A stretch of 64,000 nucleotides of DNA, taken from assembly GCF_002086815.1 (NCBI RefSeq), contig NZ_MVID01000005.1:62001-126000 (forward strand). The letters run 5' to 3'. Positions 1 through 8,550 of this stretch are shown piece after piece. Position 1 is the first letter of the stretch; every line of letters starts with the position of its first letter. The translations under genes and the position numbers were made by a program. The notes beneath the pieces are model-generated. The model made no database searches. It was not told the DNA's origin and was given only the letters and a program-made list of their open reading frames with translations. Source of the DNA: Mycolicibacterium parafortuitum. Its GTDB lineage: Bacteria > Actinomycetota > Actinomycetes > Mycobacteriales > Mycobacteriaceae.

Positions 1-2
1 AC

Positions 3-1067
3 TTCGGTGACCGGATCAGCCGCAAGCAGATGCTCGTCGCGACGCTGATGCTGATGGGTGTCGCGACCGTCGGCGTCGGCCTGATCCCGAGCACCGCGAG
101 CATCGGGATCGTCGCGCCGCTGCTGCTGCTCACGATGCGGCTGGTGCAGGGCTTCGCCGTCGGCGGCGAATGGGCCGGGGCAGTGCTGATGAGCGCCGAG
201 AATGCGCCCGCGCGCCGCCGCGGCTTCTACGGCATGTTCACCCAGCTCGGGCTCGGCACGGCGCTGGTGATGTCGAACCTGGTGTTCCTGGCCGTGCACG
301 TCGCCGTCGGCGACGCGACCCCGGCGTTCATGCAGTGGGGCTGGCGCATCCCGTTCCTGCTCAGCGGGGTGCTGATCGTGACGGCGCTGGTCATCCGCCT
401 CAGGATCAAGGACGACGCGATCGATGCCGGATCGTCCACGCGCTCAAAGGATTCCGGTATCCCGCTGGTGGCGTTGCTGCGCCGCCAGGGCAAGACGGTG
501 CTGCTGGCCGGGGGCGCGGCGATGTGCGCGCCGATGCTGGTGTTCCAGGCCGGGACCTTCATCACCCACTACGCGGCCGACCACATGGAGTACTCGACCA
601 ACGTCGTGCTGCTCAACAACGTGGTCGGCGGAATCTGCGCGATCGGGTGCGCGGCGCTGACCGCGATCCTCAGCGACACCCGCGGCAGGCGCCGGGTCAT
701 GCTGATCGGGCTGTCGCTGGCCGCGCCGTGGTCGTTCGTGGTGATCCCGCTGATCGAGACCAACAACGAGATGGTGTTCGGGCTCGCGGTGGTGATCACC
801 TACGCGTTGATCGGGACGTGCATGGGCCCGCTCGCGGCGTTCGTGCCGGAGGTGTTCGCCGGCGAGTACCGCTACACCGCGGCCGCGCTGGCGCACACCG
901 GCGGGGCGATCATCGGCGGCGCGCTGCCGCCGGTGGTGTCGCCGGTGCTGATGGACACGTTCGGCGGCTGGGTGGTCGCGGTGATGATGGGCGGGCTCGC
1001 CGTGATCAGCGTGCTGTGCGCGGCGGCGCTGCCCGAGACATTGCCGCGGTTGACTGCTCCCCGGTGA
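3..1067 (+). CDS. MFS transporter, metabolite:H+ symporter (MHS) type, 5' end outside window
   Basis: The reading frame is open from the first complete codon (position 3) and ends at 1067, so the N-terminus (probably the first two or three helices) lies upstream of the window. About 355 residues remain. They contain alternating hydrophobic membrane segments and the motif RLVQGFAVGGEWAGA, which is characteristic of the MHS branch (proline/betaine, shikimate and citrate-type proton symporters). A loop with DTRGRR near the middle fits the repeated MFS loop signature. It is an inner-membrane importer. The substrate cannot be read from sequence. Its stop lies 1 bp from the stop of the convergent echA21. 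Confidence 0.85.
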   Translation, partial: FGDRISRKQMLVATLMLMGVATVGVGLIPSTASIGIVAPLLLLTMRLVQGFAVGGEWAGAVLMSAENAPARRRGFYGMFTQLGLGTALVMSNLVFLAVHVAVGDATPAFMQWGWRIPFLLSGVLIVTALVIRLRIKDDAIDAGSSTRSKDSGIPLVALLRRQGKTVLLAGGAAMCAPMLVFQAGTFITHYAADHMEYSTNVVLLNNVVGGICAIGCAALTAILSDTRGRRRVMLIGLSLAAPWSFVVIPLIETNNEMVFGLAVVITYALIGTCMGPLAAFVPEVFAGEYRYTAAALAHTGGAIIGGALPPVVSPVLMDTFGGWVVAVMMGGLAVISVLCAAALPETLPRLTAPR

Positions 1068-1068
1068 T

Positions 1069-1890
1069 CTACTCGCCGGTGAACTGAGGAGGCCGCTTCT
1101 CGAACATCGCCTTGATGCCCTCGGTGAGGTCCTTCGACGGCAGGAAGGCGGAGTTCCACGCGGCGACGTAGCGCAGGCTGGCCGCGACCTGGGCGGTGCG
1201 CTGCTCGTCGAGCACGTCCTTGACACCGTGCACGGTGTGCGGCGGGTTGGCGGCGATCTCGGCGGCGGTGGCCCGCGCGGCGGCCAGCGACGCGCCGGCG
1301 TCGGGGTAGACGTCGTTGACGAGCCCGATCTTCTCGGCGCGCGCGGCATCGATGTCCTTGCCCGTCAACGCCAGCTCGCGCAGATGCCCGTCGGACAGGA
1401 TCAGCGGAAGCCGCGCCAGCGAGCCCACGTCGGCGACGATCGCGAGCTTGACCTCGCGCACCGAGAACTTGGCGTCGGCGCTGGCGTAGCGGATGTCGAC
1501 GGCCGAGATCAGGTCCACGCCGCCGCCGATGCACCAGCCGTGCACCGACGCGATGGTCGGGGTCCGGCAGTCGGCGACCGCGGTGATCGCGTCCTGCATC
1601 GACTTCAGTCGGGCGTGGAAGTCGGCGCGGGGCTTCGACGAGCCCGCGTCGGACATCATCGAGCCGAGGGTCTCGCCCATCGCCGCCAGGTCGAGGCCGT
1701 AGCTGAAGTTGCGGCCCGAACCGGTCAGCACGATCGCGCGGACGTCGGGATCGGCGTCGAGCTCGTTGAACACGACCGGCATCTCGGCCCAGAACGCCGG
1801 GCCCATCGCATTGCCCTTGCCCGGTCCGATCAGCGTCACCGTAGCGATGTGGTCGCCGATCTCGACGGTGACCGATTCGTAGTTACTCAT
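1069..1890 (-). CDS. echA21: Enoyl-CoA hydratase/isomerase family protein (crotonase), EchA21-like
   Basis: 273 residues, a normal crotonase length. The crotonase core is present: an oxyanion-hole segment around GSGRNFSYGLDL near residues 57-68 and a second one around HGWCIGGGVDLISAVDIR near residues 115-130. It probably acts on enoyl-CoA intermediates of fatty-acid or side-chain beta-oxidation in the cytoplasm. The usual catalytic Glu pair is not obvious, so dienoyl-CoA isomerase activity is possible. Position next to hisC2 matches the echA21 neighbourhood of M. tuberculosis, which is the basis for the symbol. The ATG at 1890 is the natural start. Confidence 0.8.
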   Translation of the reverse strand: MSNYESVTVEIGDHIATVTLIGPGKGNAMGPAFWAEMPVVFNELDADPDVRAIVLTGSGRNFSYGLDLAAMGETLGSMMSDAGSSKPRADFHARLKSMQDAITAVADCRTPTIASVHGWCIGGGVDLISAVDIRYASADAKFSVREVKLAIVADVGSLARLPLILSDGHLRELALTGKDIDAARAEKIGLVNDVYPDAGASLAAARATAAEIAANPPHTVHGVKDVLDEQRTAQVAASLRYVAAWNSAFLPSKDLTEGIKAMFEKRPPQFTGE

Positions 1891-1911
1891 GGGTAGCAGG
1901 CTAGCTACTCA

Positions 1912-1983
1912 CGGCGGCGAGCCGCCTATCGGGCACGGCGGCGAGCCGCCTATCGGCTAGGGCGGCGAGCCGCCCATCAGGAC
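1912..1983. repeat. Three 24-bp tandem repeats carrying the stop codon of the lipoprotein gene
   Basis: Units 1912-1935, 1936-1959 and 1960-1983 share the core GGCGGCGAGCCGCCTATCGG, with a few changes in the third. Each contains a GGCGG-CGAG-CCGCC hairpin. On the minus strand the period is exactly 8 codons and each unit reads GGSPP. The lipoprotein stop lies at the end of unit 2, so the repeats look like tandem duplication of the gene's last codons. They may also act as stacked hairpins between the lipoprotein gene and echA21. Confidence 0.85.
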
Positions 1984-2409
1984 GTCGCTGACCTTCGCGC
2001 TCGGGATGAACTGGCAGGCCGCATCGGCGAGCACCTGCCCGATGAACTCCCCGTCGGGGCCGAGCGGATTGCCCTCCTGCGACAGGATCTCGCGCACCAC
2101 CGCGACCCGCGTCGCCTCGTCCAGCGCGTTGTACTCCCGGCACGGCATCTGCAGCGAGTTCGCCGGAGCGGGCACCTCGGGCACGTCGGTGTTGCGGGTC
2201 GGCAGCGGCAGGTTCGGGATCTGGATGTCCGGCAGGCCCGGGATCAGCGGTTCGCGGGTGCTGGGGCTGCGTTCGGTGGTCAGCGGCGGGCCGGGTTCGG
2301 TGGTCTGCGCGACGACCCCCTCGGTGGTGCGGCCGCACCCCGTCGCCAGGCCGACGACGATGCCCGCGCCGACCAGTGCTGTGGCGGTCATCCGCGCGTA
2401 GGTCTTCAC
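1957..2409 (-). CDS. Putative secreted lipoprotein of unknown function
   Basis: 150 residues from GTG at 2409. This start was chosen because it supplies the positively charged n-region (VKTYAR) before a hydrophobic stretch and a lipobox (LATGC, Cys at residue 25). An ATG at 2391 would give an uncharged signal peptide. After the lipid-modified Cys comes a Pro/Thr-rich linker (residues 30-80). A small C-terminal domain follows, with two Cys (in MPCREY and DAACQF) that may form a disulfide. The extreme C-terminus GGSPP is part of a tandem DNA repeat. I do not recognise the family. Confidence 0.7.
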   Translation of the reverse strand: MKTYARMTATALVGAGIVVGLATGCGRTTEGVVAQTTEPGPPLTTERSPSTREPLIPGLPDIQIPNLPLPTRNTDVPEVPAPANSLQMPCREYNALDEATRVAVVREILSQEGNPLGPDGEFIGQVLADAACQFIPSAKVSDVLMGGSPP

Positions 2410-2435
2410 CCCGGCCACGATAGGCGTGCCGGAGG

Positions 2436-3491
2436 TCACTTGTCCGCGATCCAGCGCCGCGCGAAGTCGAGGAACATGTCGTTCTCGTCGGGGGCGGCCA
2501 CCGTGACGCGCACCCCGTCCTCGCCGTACGGGCGGACGATGACGCGGTTGTTGGCGGCGTCGCCGGCGAACTGCTGGGCGCGCCCGACCAGCGGCAGCCA
2601 GACGAAGTTCGCCTGCGACGGCGGCAGGTCGTAGCCCGCGTCGCGCAGCGCGGCCGACACCCGCACGCGTTCGGCGACGACGGCGTCGGTGCGTTCGAGC
2701 AGTTCGTCGGCGGCGTCGATGCACGCGATCGCGGCGGCCTGGGCCAGGCTGCTGACGGTGAACGGCACGTAGACCTTCGACAGCGCGGCGATGATCTCCG
2801 GGTCGGCCACGGCGTAGCCGACCCGCAGGCCGGCCAGCCCGTAGGCCTTCGAAAACGTGCGCAGCACAACAACATTGCTGTGCTCTCGGACCAGGCGGAA
2901 GCTGTCCGGCGCCATGTCGTCGCGGATGTACTCGATGTAGGCCTCGTCGATGACCACCAGGATGTGCGACGGCACCGCTTCGACGAATCGGGCCAACGCG
3001 TCGGGGTCGACAACCGTGCTGGTCGGGTTGTTCGGGTTGCAGACGAAGATCAGCCGGGTGCGGTCGGTGACCGCGGCGAGCATCGCGTCCAGGTCGAAGG
3101 TGTGGTCGCGCAGCGGGACCTGCACGGGCGTCGCGCCGGCGGTGCGGACCTGCAGCGGGTAGATCTCGAAGCTGCGCCAGCCGAACAGGACTTCGTCGCC
3201 GACGGTGCTGGTGATCTGGATCAACTGCTGGCACAGGCTGACCGACCCGCTCCCGGCGGAGATGTTCTCGGGAGCGAAGCCCACGTACTTGGCCAGGCGC
3301 TCCCGGAGCTCGACGTAGCCGTTGTCGGGGTAGCGGTTGAGGCCGCCGATGGCCCGCTCGATCGCGGCATGCACGCTGGGCAGCGGACCGTGCACGGTTT
3401 CGTTGCTGGCGATCTTGATGGCGCCGGGAACCGTCTTGCCGGGGGCGTAGGCGGGAAGATCGGCAAGTTCGGGGCGCAGACGGGCGGACAC
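2436..3491 (-). CDS. hisC2: Histidinol-phosphate/aromatic aminotransferase, HisC2 (Pat) type
   Basis: 351 residues, PLP-dependent fold type I. It has the substrate/cofactor segments KIASNETVHGPLP (residues ~27-39), AGSGSVSLCQQ, CNPNNPT (~150-156), DEAYIEYI, and the PLP-lysine motif RTFSKAYGLAGLRVGYA with Lys in SKA. The family comprises histidinol-phosphate aminotransferase and, in mycobacteria, the second copy assigned to phenylalanine/aromatic amino acids. Neighbourhood (echA21, tRNAs) matches the second mycobacterial copy rather than the his operon. A GTG at 3491 starts the protein. It is cytoplasmic amino-acid metabolism, with tyrA lying 12 kb away in the same window. Confidence 0.88.
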   Translation of the reverse strand: MSARLRPELADLPAYAPGKTVPGAIKIASNETVHGPLPSVHAAIERAIGGLNRYPDNGYVELRERLAKYVGFAPENISAGSGSVSLCQQLIQITSTVGDEVLFGWRSFEIYPLQVRTAGATPVQVPLRDHTFDLDAMLAAVTDRTRLIFVCNPNNPTSTVVDPDALARFVEAVPSHILVVIDEAYIEYIRDDMAPDSFRLVREHSNVVVLRTFSKAYGLAGLRVGYAVADPEIIAALSKVYVPFTVSSLAQAAAIACIDAADELLERTDAVVAERVRVSAALRDAGYDLPPSQANFVWLPLVGRAQQFAGDAANNRVIVRPYGEDGVRVTVAAPDENDMFLDFARRWIADK

Positions 3492-3574
3492 CTGGACAGT
3501 TTATGGCCCGTCCAGAGCTACTTTGCTTCGCACCGTGGGGGCTGTGTACTCTGTCGCAGCGGCGGTAAACGTCG

Positions 3575-3663
3575 GGAGGCGTGCCAGAGCGGCCGAATGG
3601 GACTCACTGCTAATGAGTTGTCCGCCTTAAAGCGGACCGGAGGTTCAAATCCTCTCGCCTCCG
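3575..3663 (+). tRNA. tRNA-Ser (anticodon GCT)
   Basis: 89 nt with acceptor stem GGAGGCG/CGCCTCC, discriminator G, anticodon stem ACTCA/TGAGT around the loop CT-GCT-AA (anticodon at 3609-3611), and the long variable arm expected of serine tRNA. The T-loop TTCAAAT is present. The CCA end is not encoded. It decodes AGC/AGU. Confidence 0.97.
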
Positions 3664-3708
3664 CGTGCAGTACCCGGCTTGCCGGCACAACTGAAGATGT
3701 ACGACCAC

Positions 3709-3781
3709 GCGCCCGTAGCTCAACGGATAGAGCATCTGACTACGGATCAGAAGGTTAGGGGTTCGAATCCCTTCGGGCGCA
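3709..3781 (+). tRNA. tRNA-Arg (anticodon ACG)
   Basis: 73 nt with acceptor stem GCGCCCG/CGGGCGC, discriminator A, and anticodon loop CT-ACG-GA (anticodon at 3742-3744). A34 of this tRNA is the usual substrate of the deaminase TadA, which is encoded at 17225-17686. It lies 45 bp downstream of tRNA-Ser and is probably co-transcribed with it. Confidence 0.97.
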
Positions 3782-3785
3782 CTTT

Positions 3786-4148
3786 CTACGACTCGAGGCT
3801 GGGCCGATATTCGGCGGCCTCCGCCTCAGCGGCCAGTAACGCGCCGAGCTCGCCCTCCTGCTGGGCGACGAACACACCGATCACCTGACGGCACACCTCC
3901 GGCACGCTCACCCCGCGCACATCGGCAATGCGTTTCAGCCCGACCAGCATTGACGTGGACACGTGGAACTGCACGGCGAACTGACCGCACGAACCATCCT
4001 CGGGCGGTAAGCCCGGCCCCACCACCACCGGTTCGTCGATCACGTACTCGCCCATCTCGGCACGCCGAGCCCGCTCCACAGCCCCACCGGTAGCGCCGCC
4101 CTCGCCGCCGGCCGAGGCGCTGAGGTCCTCATGACTGAACAAACCCAT
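3786..4148 (-). CDS. Hypothetical protein with ribbon-helix-helix-like C-terminal half
   Basis: 120 residues. The first ~45 are Gly/Ala-rich and probably disordered. Residues ~58-95 read as a beta strand (FAVQFHV) followed by two helices (SMLVGLKRIADVRG, then SVPEVCRQVIGVFV), the pattern of a ribbon-helix-helix DNA-binding or antitoxin fold. No toxin gene is adjacent, so I would not call it a toxin-antitoxin pair. It ends 4 bp from tRNA-Arg and is convergent with it. The fold assignment is inferred from the sequence pattern only. Confidence 0.5.
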   Translation of the reverse strand: MGLFSHEDLSASAGGEGGATGGAVERARRAEMGEYVIDEPVVVGPGLPPEDGSCGQFAVQFHVSTSMLVGLKRIADVRGVSVPEVCRQVIGVFVAQQEGELGALLAAEAEAAEYRPSLES

Positions 4149-4196
4149 CCACCCACGCTAGACGCCCAGAGTGGGGTGCCTCGCTAGCCTGGAACC

Positions 4197-4697
4197 GTGC
4201 GCCTTCTGCTGATCGCCGACACGCATCTGCCAAAACGCGCCAAGGACCTGCCGCCGCAGGTGTGGGATGCCGTCGACGACGCCGATGTGGTGATCCACGC
4301 CGGCGACTGGGTGGAACCCGACCTGCTGGATCAGCTGGAAGCGCGCGCCAAAAGGGTGGTGGCGTGTTGGGGCAACAACGACGGGCCCGAGCTTCGTCGC
4401 CGACTGCCCGAGCGGGCCGACGTCGTGCTGGAGGGTGTGAGATTCACCATCACCCACGAGACGGGCGCATCCTCGGGTCGGGACGCCCGGATGGCCAAGG
4501 CGTACCCGGACACCGATGTGCTGGTGTTCGGGCACAGCCACATCCCGTGGGACACCACCGCCGATACCGGTCTGCGGCTGCTCAACCCCGGCTCTCCGAC
4601 CGACCGCAGGCGCCAGCCGTACTGCACCTACATGACCGCGACCGTGCAGGACGGCCTGCTGCGGGACGTCGAGCTGCACCGGCTGGAGCGGCCATGA
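4197..4697 (+). CDS. Metallophosphoesterase, YfcE/MJ0936-like
   Basis: 166 residues from GTG at 4197. The calcineurin-like metal motifs appear in order: IADTHLP (DxH, residues ~6-12), HAGDWVEPD (GD), WGNNDG (GNxD/N), ITHE, and GHSHIP. The size and motif spacing match the small YfcE/YsnB phosphodiesterases. These bind two metals and cleave bis-pNPP-like diesters in vitro; physiological substrates are mostly unknown. It precedes the YjbR-like gene by 27 bp on the same strand, so the two may be co-transcribed. Confidence 0.85.
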   Translation: MRLLLIADTHLPKRAKDLPPQVWDAVDDADVVIHAGDWVEPDLLDQLEARAKRVVACWGNNDGPELRRRLPERADVVLEGVRFTITHETGASSGRDARMAKAYPDTDVLVFGHSHIPWDTTADTGLRLLNPGSPTDRRRQPYCTYMTATVQDGLLRDVELHRLERP

Positions 4698-4724
4698 GCG
4701 CTTGCGTGAAGAGCGGACGGTACC

Positions 4725-5138
4725 GTGCGTGATCGCCCCGCGACCGTCGACGACGTCCACCGGATCGCGTCGTCGATGCCGCACGTCACCCGCGTCGAGG
4801 GACCCAAGGCGGGCAACCCGGTCTACCAGGTCGGCGGAAAGTCGTTCGTGTACTTCCGCACGCCACGCCCCGACGCGTTCGATCCGGACACCGGTGCGCG
4901 CTACGACGACGTGATCATCGTGTGGGTGGAGTCCGAGGACGACAAGCGCGCGCTGACCCAGGACCCCGACTCGCCGTTCTTCACCACCGGGCACTTCGAC
5001 GGCCACCTGTCGGTGCTGGTGCGGGCTTGCCGCCTCGGCGAGATCAGTGTCACCGAGCTGCGCGAGATCATCCAGGACGCGTGGCTGTCGCGGGCGTCGA
5101 AGCGCCGTGCCGAGAAGTGGCTCGCCGAACAGGGCTGA
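4725..5138 (+). CDS. MmcQ/YjbR family protein
   Basis: 137 residues from GTG at 4725. The pattern is typical of the MmcQ/YjbR family (a CyaY-like, DNA-binding-type alpha/beta fold). An N-terminal helix runs through TVDDVHRIASSMPHV. Strands with GNPVYQVGGKSFVYF follow. The C-terminal helix carries the repeated basic pattern ASKRRAEKWLAEQ. Molecular function of the family is not established. It lies just downstream of the metallophosphoesterase on the same strand. Confidence 0.75.
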   Translation: MRDRPATVDDVHRIASSMPHVTRVEGPKAGNPVYQVGGKSFVYFRTPRPDAFDPDTGARYDDVIIVWVESEDDKRALTQDPDSPFFTTGHFDGHLSVLVRACRLGEISVTELREIIQDAWLSRASKRRAEKWLAEQG

Positions 5139-5198
5139 CCGGCGTCCGCCCAATTACCCATCGGCTCAAGCGCTTCCGGTAGCTCCGGCCTGGAACGT

Positions 5199-5759
5199 CT
5201 ACGGTGCCGCTTCCCGGCTGACCTCGGCGTGATGGGCGCCGCACACGAACAGCGCCAGGCGCGCGGGGGTGTCGCCGCCGTTGTGCCAGCGGTGCCGGGT
5301 GCCGTTCTGCACCACGGTGTCTCCCGGATGCAGGGTCACCGTCGCGCCGTCGTCGAGTTCGAGCACCACGGTGCCCTCCAGCACGACCTCGAAGTCGACG
5401 GTGTCGGTGGTGTGCATGCCCGGATCCTCGGGTTCCATGTAGCCCAGCAGCCCGGGCAGCTGCTCTTCGACCTCGGCCGCCGCGTTCTCGTCGAGGTTCT
5501 CCAGCGCCGCGGTGGCCGCCGACCCGCGCGGCGGGATGGTGAACATCGAGAACCGGAAGCCGCCGACCGGCGGGAAGTAGGTGTGCCACTGCGGCATCGA
5601 CCCGTCGTCGGGGAAGCGGGGAGTCTCGTCACCGCCCCACAGCATGGTGAACTCGTAACCACCGAGCAGGGCGGGTTTGCGCGGTGAGACCACGTCGTCA
5701 CTGGCGAACACGGACTTTCCGGACGCATCGTGTCCGGTGACAACTCGGCGGGTGTCCAT
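5199..5759 (-). CDS. Cupin domain protein
   Basis: 186 residues from ATG at 5759, which leaves a 49-bp divergent gap to the sulfatase gene. The C-terminal half holds a single cupin barrel. VDFEVVLEGTVVLELDDG matches cupin motif 1 (G-x5-H-x4-E is degenerate: the preceding HTTDTVDFE supplies His and Glu). HPGDTVVQNGTRHRWHN matches motif 2 (PGD...H). The N-terminal half carries GGDETPRFPDDG, seen in cupin proteins acting on small hydrophobic or phenolic substrates. Enzyme activity is not assignable. Confidence 0.75.
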   Translation of the reverse strand: MDTRRVVTGHDASGKSVFASDDVVSPRKPALLGGYEFTMLWGGDETPRFPDDGSMPQWHTYFPPVGGFRFSMFTIPPRGSAATAALENLDENAAAEVEEQLPGLLGYMEPEDPGMHTTDTVDFEVVLEGTVVLELDDGATVTLHPGDTVVQNGTRHRWHNGGDTPARLALFVCGAHHAEVSREAAP

Positions 5760-5808
5760 TCGGTCAGTCAAGCACCGGACGGGGTGCTGTCGTGGCAATG
5801 TTCGCGAT

Positions 5809-7686
5809 ATGGACAGCAAGCCGCCCACCCCGACCATCGAGGCCGCCCACCGCCGCCACGCGGAGAGCCTGCCGTTCGCCGACACCCGGGATTTCGCCGA
5901 CGCCGACCGGGGCTTCATCGCCGCCCGGCAGCCGTGTGTCATCACCGCCGCCGACGGCCGCGTGGTGTGGGACAACGACGTCTACGCGTTCCTGTCCGGT
6001 GACGCGCCGCCGACCGTGCACCCGAGCCTGTGGCGGCAGTCGATGCTGGCCGCCAAACAGGGCCTCTACGAAGTCGTCGAGGGCATCTATCAGGTCCGTG
6101 GTTTCGACCTGTCCAACATCACCTTCGTCGAGGGTGACACCGGCATCATCGTGATCGACCCGCTGGTGTCCACCGAGGTCGCCGCCGCGGCGCTGGCGCT
6201 GTACCGACAGCACCGAGGGGACAGAGCAGTGAACGCTGTCATCTATACCCACAGCCACGTCGACCACTTCGGCGGTGTGCTCGGCGTGACGTCGCAGGCC
6301 GACGTCGACGCGGGCAAGGTCGCGGTGCTCGCCCCGGAGGGCTTCACCGCACATGCGGTGCAGGAGAACGTCTATGCCGGCACCGCGATGACCCGGCGCG
6401 CGGGGTACATGTACGGCACGGTGCTCGAGCGCGGTCCGCACGGCCAGGTCGGCTGCGGGCTCGGGCAGACCCCGTCGACGGGGGAGGTCGCGATCATCGT
6501 GCCGACCGTCGACATCCGGGAGACGGGGGAGACCCACACCATCGACGGCGTCGAGATCGAGTTCCAGATGGCCCCCGGCACCGAGGCGCCGGCCGAGATG
6601 CACTTCTACTTCCCGCGCTTCCGTGCGCTGTGCATGGCCGAGAACGCGACCCACAACCTGCACAACCTGCTGACGCTGCGCGGTGCGCTGGTGCGCGACC
6701 CGCACGGGTGGGCCGGGTACCTGACCGAGGCGATCGACACATTCGCCGACCGCGCCGACGTCGTGTTCGCATCGCACCACTGGCCCACCTGGGGCAAAGA
6801 GAACATCGTCGAATTCCTGTCCCTGCAACGGGATCTGTACGCCTACCTGCACGACCAGACCCTGCGTCAGCTCAACCAGGGCTACACCGGCATCGAGATC
6901 GCCGAGAACTTCGCGATGCCGCCCGCCCTGGACAACGCGTGGCATGCGCGCGGCTACTACGGCTCGGTCAGCCACAACGTCAAGGCCGTCTACCAGCGCT
7001 ACATGGGCTGGTTCGACGGCAACCCCGCCCGGCTCTGGCCGCATCCGCCGGAGGCGATCGGGCCGCGCTACGTCGACGCGATGGGCGGTATCGACCGCGT
7101 CGTCGAGCTCGCGCAGAAGGCGTTCGGAGACGGTGACTTCCGCTGGGCGGCAACCCTTCTCGACCATGCGATGTTCACCGACGAGAACCACGCCGGTGCC
7201 CGGGCGCTCTACGCCGACACCCTCGAGCAGCTGGCCTACGGCTCGGAGACCGCGACGTGGCGCAACTTCTTCCTGGCCGGGGCGACCGAACTGCGCGACG
7301 GGAACTTCGGTACCCCGGTGCAGGCGAACTCGACGGCGATGGTGGGCCAGCTGACCCCGGAGCAGATGTTCGATGTGCTGGCGATCAGCGTGAACGGTCC
7401 GCGCGCATGGGATCTCGACCTCGCGATCGACGTGACCTTCCTCGACACCGACGCGAATTATCGACTGACACTGCGTAACGGTGTGCTGGTGTACCGCAGG
7501 ACCGCCGCCGACGAAACCAGCGCCCAGGCGACGATCCGGCTGGCCTCCAAGCTTCGGCTGCTGACGCTGGCCGCGGGGGACAACAGCTCACCCGGCCTGG
7601 AGATCGCCGGCGAAGCCGAGGTTCTCGCGTCGCTGGTGTCGGTGCTCGACAAACCCGACCCCGACTTCAACATCGTCACGCCCTGA
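5809..7686 (+). CDS. Alkyl/aryl-sulfatase, metallo-beta-lactamase fold (SdsA1/Bds1 type)
   Basis: 625 residues from ATG at 5809. The zinc motif THSHVDHFGG lies at residues ~145-154. A further metal-binding Glu/His region follows (AENATHNLHN, then FASHHWPTWG). A central dimerisation helical region and an SCP2-like C-terminal domain (~510-625) complete the three-domain architecture of SDS-hydrolysing alkylsulfatases. The reaction is release of sulfate from primary or secondary alkyl sulfates. I see no clear signal peptide, so it is probably cytoplasmic or non-classically exported. M. tuberculosis has a homologue (Rv3762c) in the same neighbourhood. Confidence 0.9.
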   Translation: MDSKPPTPTIEAAHRRHAESLPFADTRDFADADRGFIAARQPCVITAADGRVVWDNDVYAFLSGDAPPTVHPSLWRQSMLAAKQGLYEVVEGIYQVRGFDLSNITFVEGDTGIIVIDPLVSTEVAAAALALYRQHRGDRAVNAVIYTHSHVDHFGGVLGVTSQADVDAGKVAVLAPEGFTAHAVQENVYAGTAMTRRAGYMYGTVLERGPHGQVGCGLGQTPSTGEVAIIVPTVDIRETGETHTIDGVEIEFQMAPGTEAPAEMHFYFPRFRALCMAENATHNLHNLLTLRGALVRDPHGWAGYLTEAIDTFADRADVVFASHHWPTWGKENIVEFLSLQRDLYAYLHDQTLRQLNQGYTGIEIAENFAMPPALDNAWHARGYYGSVSHNVKAVYQRYMGWFDGNPARLWPHPPEAIGPRYVDAMGGIDRVVELAQKAFGDGDFRWAATLLDHAMFTDENHAGARALYADTLEQLAYGSETATWRNFFLAGATELRDGNFGTPVQANSTAMVGQLTPEQMFDVLAISVNGPRAWDLDLAIDVTFLDTDANYRLTLRNGVLVYRRTAADETSAQATIRLASKLRLLTLAAGDNSSPGLEIAGEAEVLASLVSVLDKPDPDFNIVTP

Positions 7687-7687
7687 T

Positions 7688-7753
7688 CCGCGCGAGCAGA
7701 CGCACCATCCGGCGTGTTGTCGGCGTGTCGCGCGAGTTTGTGTCTGCTCGCGG
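7688..7753. repeat. Imperfect palindromic repeat between convergent genes (dispersed family, copy A)
   Basis: Arms around 7691-7704 (CGCGAGCAGACGCA) and 7739-7752 (inverse, TGTGTCTGCTCGCG) can form a hairpin just after the sulfatase stop and before the convergent SDR stop. A closely related sequence occurs at 50185-50246. It probably serves as a bidirectional terminator or is a remnant of a small repeat family. Confidence 0.65.
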
Positions 7754-7770
7754 ACCTCGGTGACGACCCG

Positions 7771-8532
7771 CTAGCCGCCGCCATCGGCGCGCAGGATCGA
7801 GCCGGTGGTGAAGCTCGACGCGTCCGACATCAGAAACAGTGCGGCGCCGACGATCTCGGCGGGCCGGCCGGCGCGCTGCAGCGCACTGTTGCTGAACGGG
7901 TTCTCGGTGCCCTCGAAGTTCCATGCGTTGCTGATGTCGGTCAGGAACGGCCCGGGCATCAGCGTGTTGACGCGGACCTCGGGTCCGAACGCGAGCGCCA
8001 GGCCCTCGGTCATCGCGTTCAGGCCGGCCTTCGACGCGGCGTACGGGATGAACGACGGATGCGGCCGCAGTGACCCGTGGGTGCTGACATTGATGATCGC
8101 GCCGCTGCCCGCGGCCTTCATCCGTTCCCCGATGAGCGCCGACAATCGGAACGGCCCCTTCAGGTTCAGGTTCACCACCGCGTCGAACAGCTTCTCGGTG
8201 ACCGACGACAGCGAGTCGTACAGCGGGGACATGCCCGCGTTGTTGACCAGCACGTCGACCTTGCCGAACCGCTCATAGGAGGCGTCCACCAGCCCGTCGA
8301 GCTCGTCCCAGTGCCCGACGTGCACCTGGTACGGGAACGCGGCCCGGCCGGTCTCCGCGGTGATCTGCTCGGCGGTCGACACGCACGCGTCGTACTTGCG
8401 ACTGGCGATGATCACGTCGGCGCCGCATCGTGCCGCCGCGAACGCCATCTCCCGCCCCAGCCCGCGGCTGCCGCCGGTGATCAGCACCACCCGGTCGGTC
8501 AGGTCGAACAGCTGGTCGGCGAAACCGGTCAT
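7771..8532 (-). CDS. SDR family oxidoreductase
   Basis: 253 residues from ATG at 8532, only 18 bp from the divergent phosphatase start. Classical SDR features are present: the NAD(P) motif TGGSRGLG near residue 19, LVNNAG (~95), catalytic Ser in NVSTHG, YAASK (~165) and a C-terminal TTGSILRADGGG. It is probably a ketone/alcohol oxidoreductase. The substrate cannot be inferred. It is convergent with the sulfatase. Confidence 0.85.
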   Translation of the reverse strand: MTGFADQLFDLTDRVVLITGGSRGLGREMAFAAARCGADVIIASRKYDACVSTAEQITAETGRAAFPYQVHVGHWDELDGLVDASYERFGKVDVLVNNAGMSPLYDSLSSVTEKLFDAVVNLNLKGPFRLSALIGERMKAAGSGAIINVSTHGSLRPHPSFIPYAASKAGLNAMTEGLALAFGPEVRVNTLMPGPFLTDISNAWNFEGTENPFSNSALQRAGRPAEIVGAALFLMSDASSFTTGSILRADGGG

Positions 8533-8550
8533 GGGCCATATGGTGTCACG

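Noticed and set aside
3575-4148. Integrated element at the tRNA-Ser/tRNA-Arg pair
   Set aside because: No duplicated tRNA 3' end, integrase or base-composition break occurs; both tRNAs are intact and only one small gene follows.
3786-4148. Toxin-antitoxin module
   Set aside because: The RHH-like protein has no adjacent toxin-sized gene; the neighbour at 4197 is a metallophosphoesterase on the other strand.
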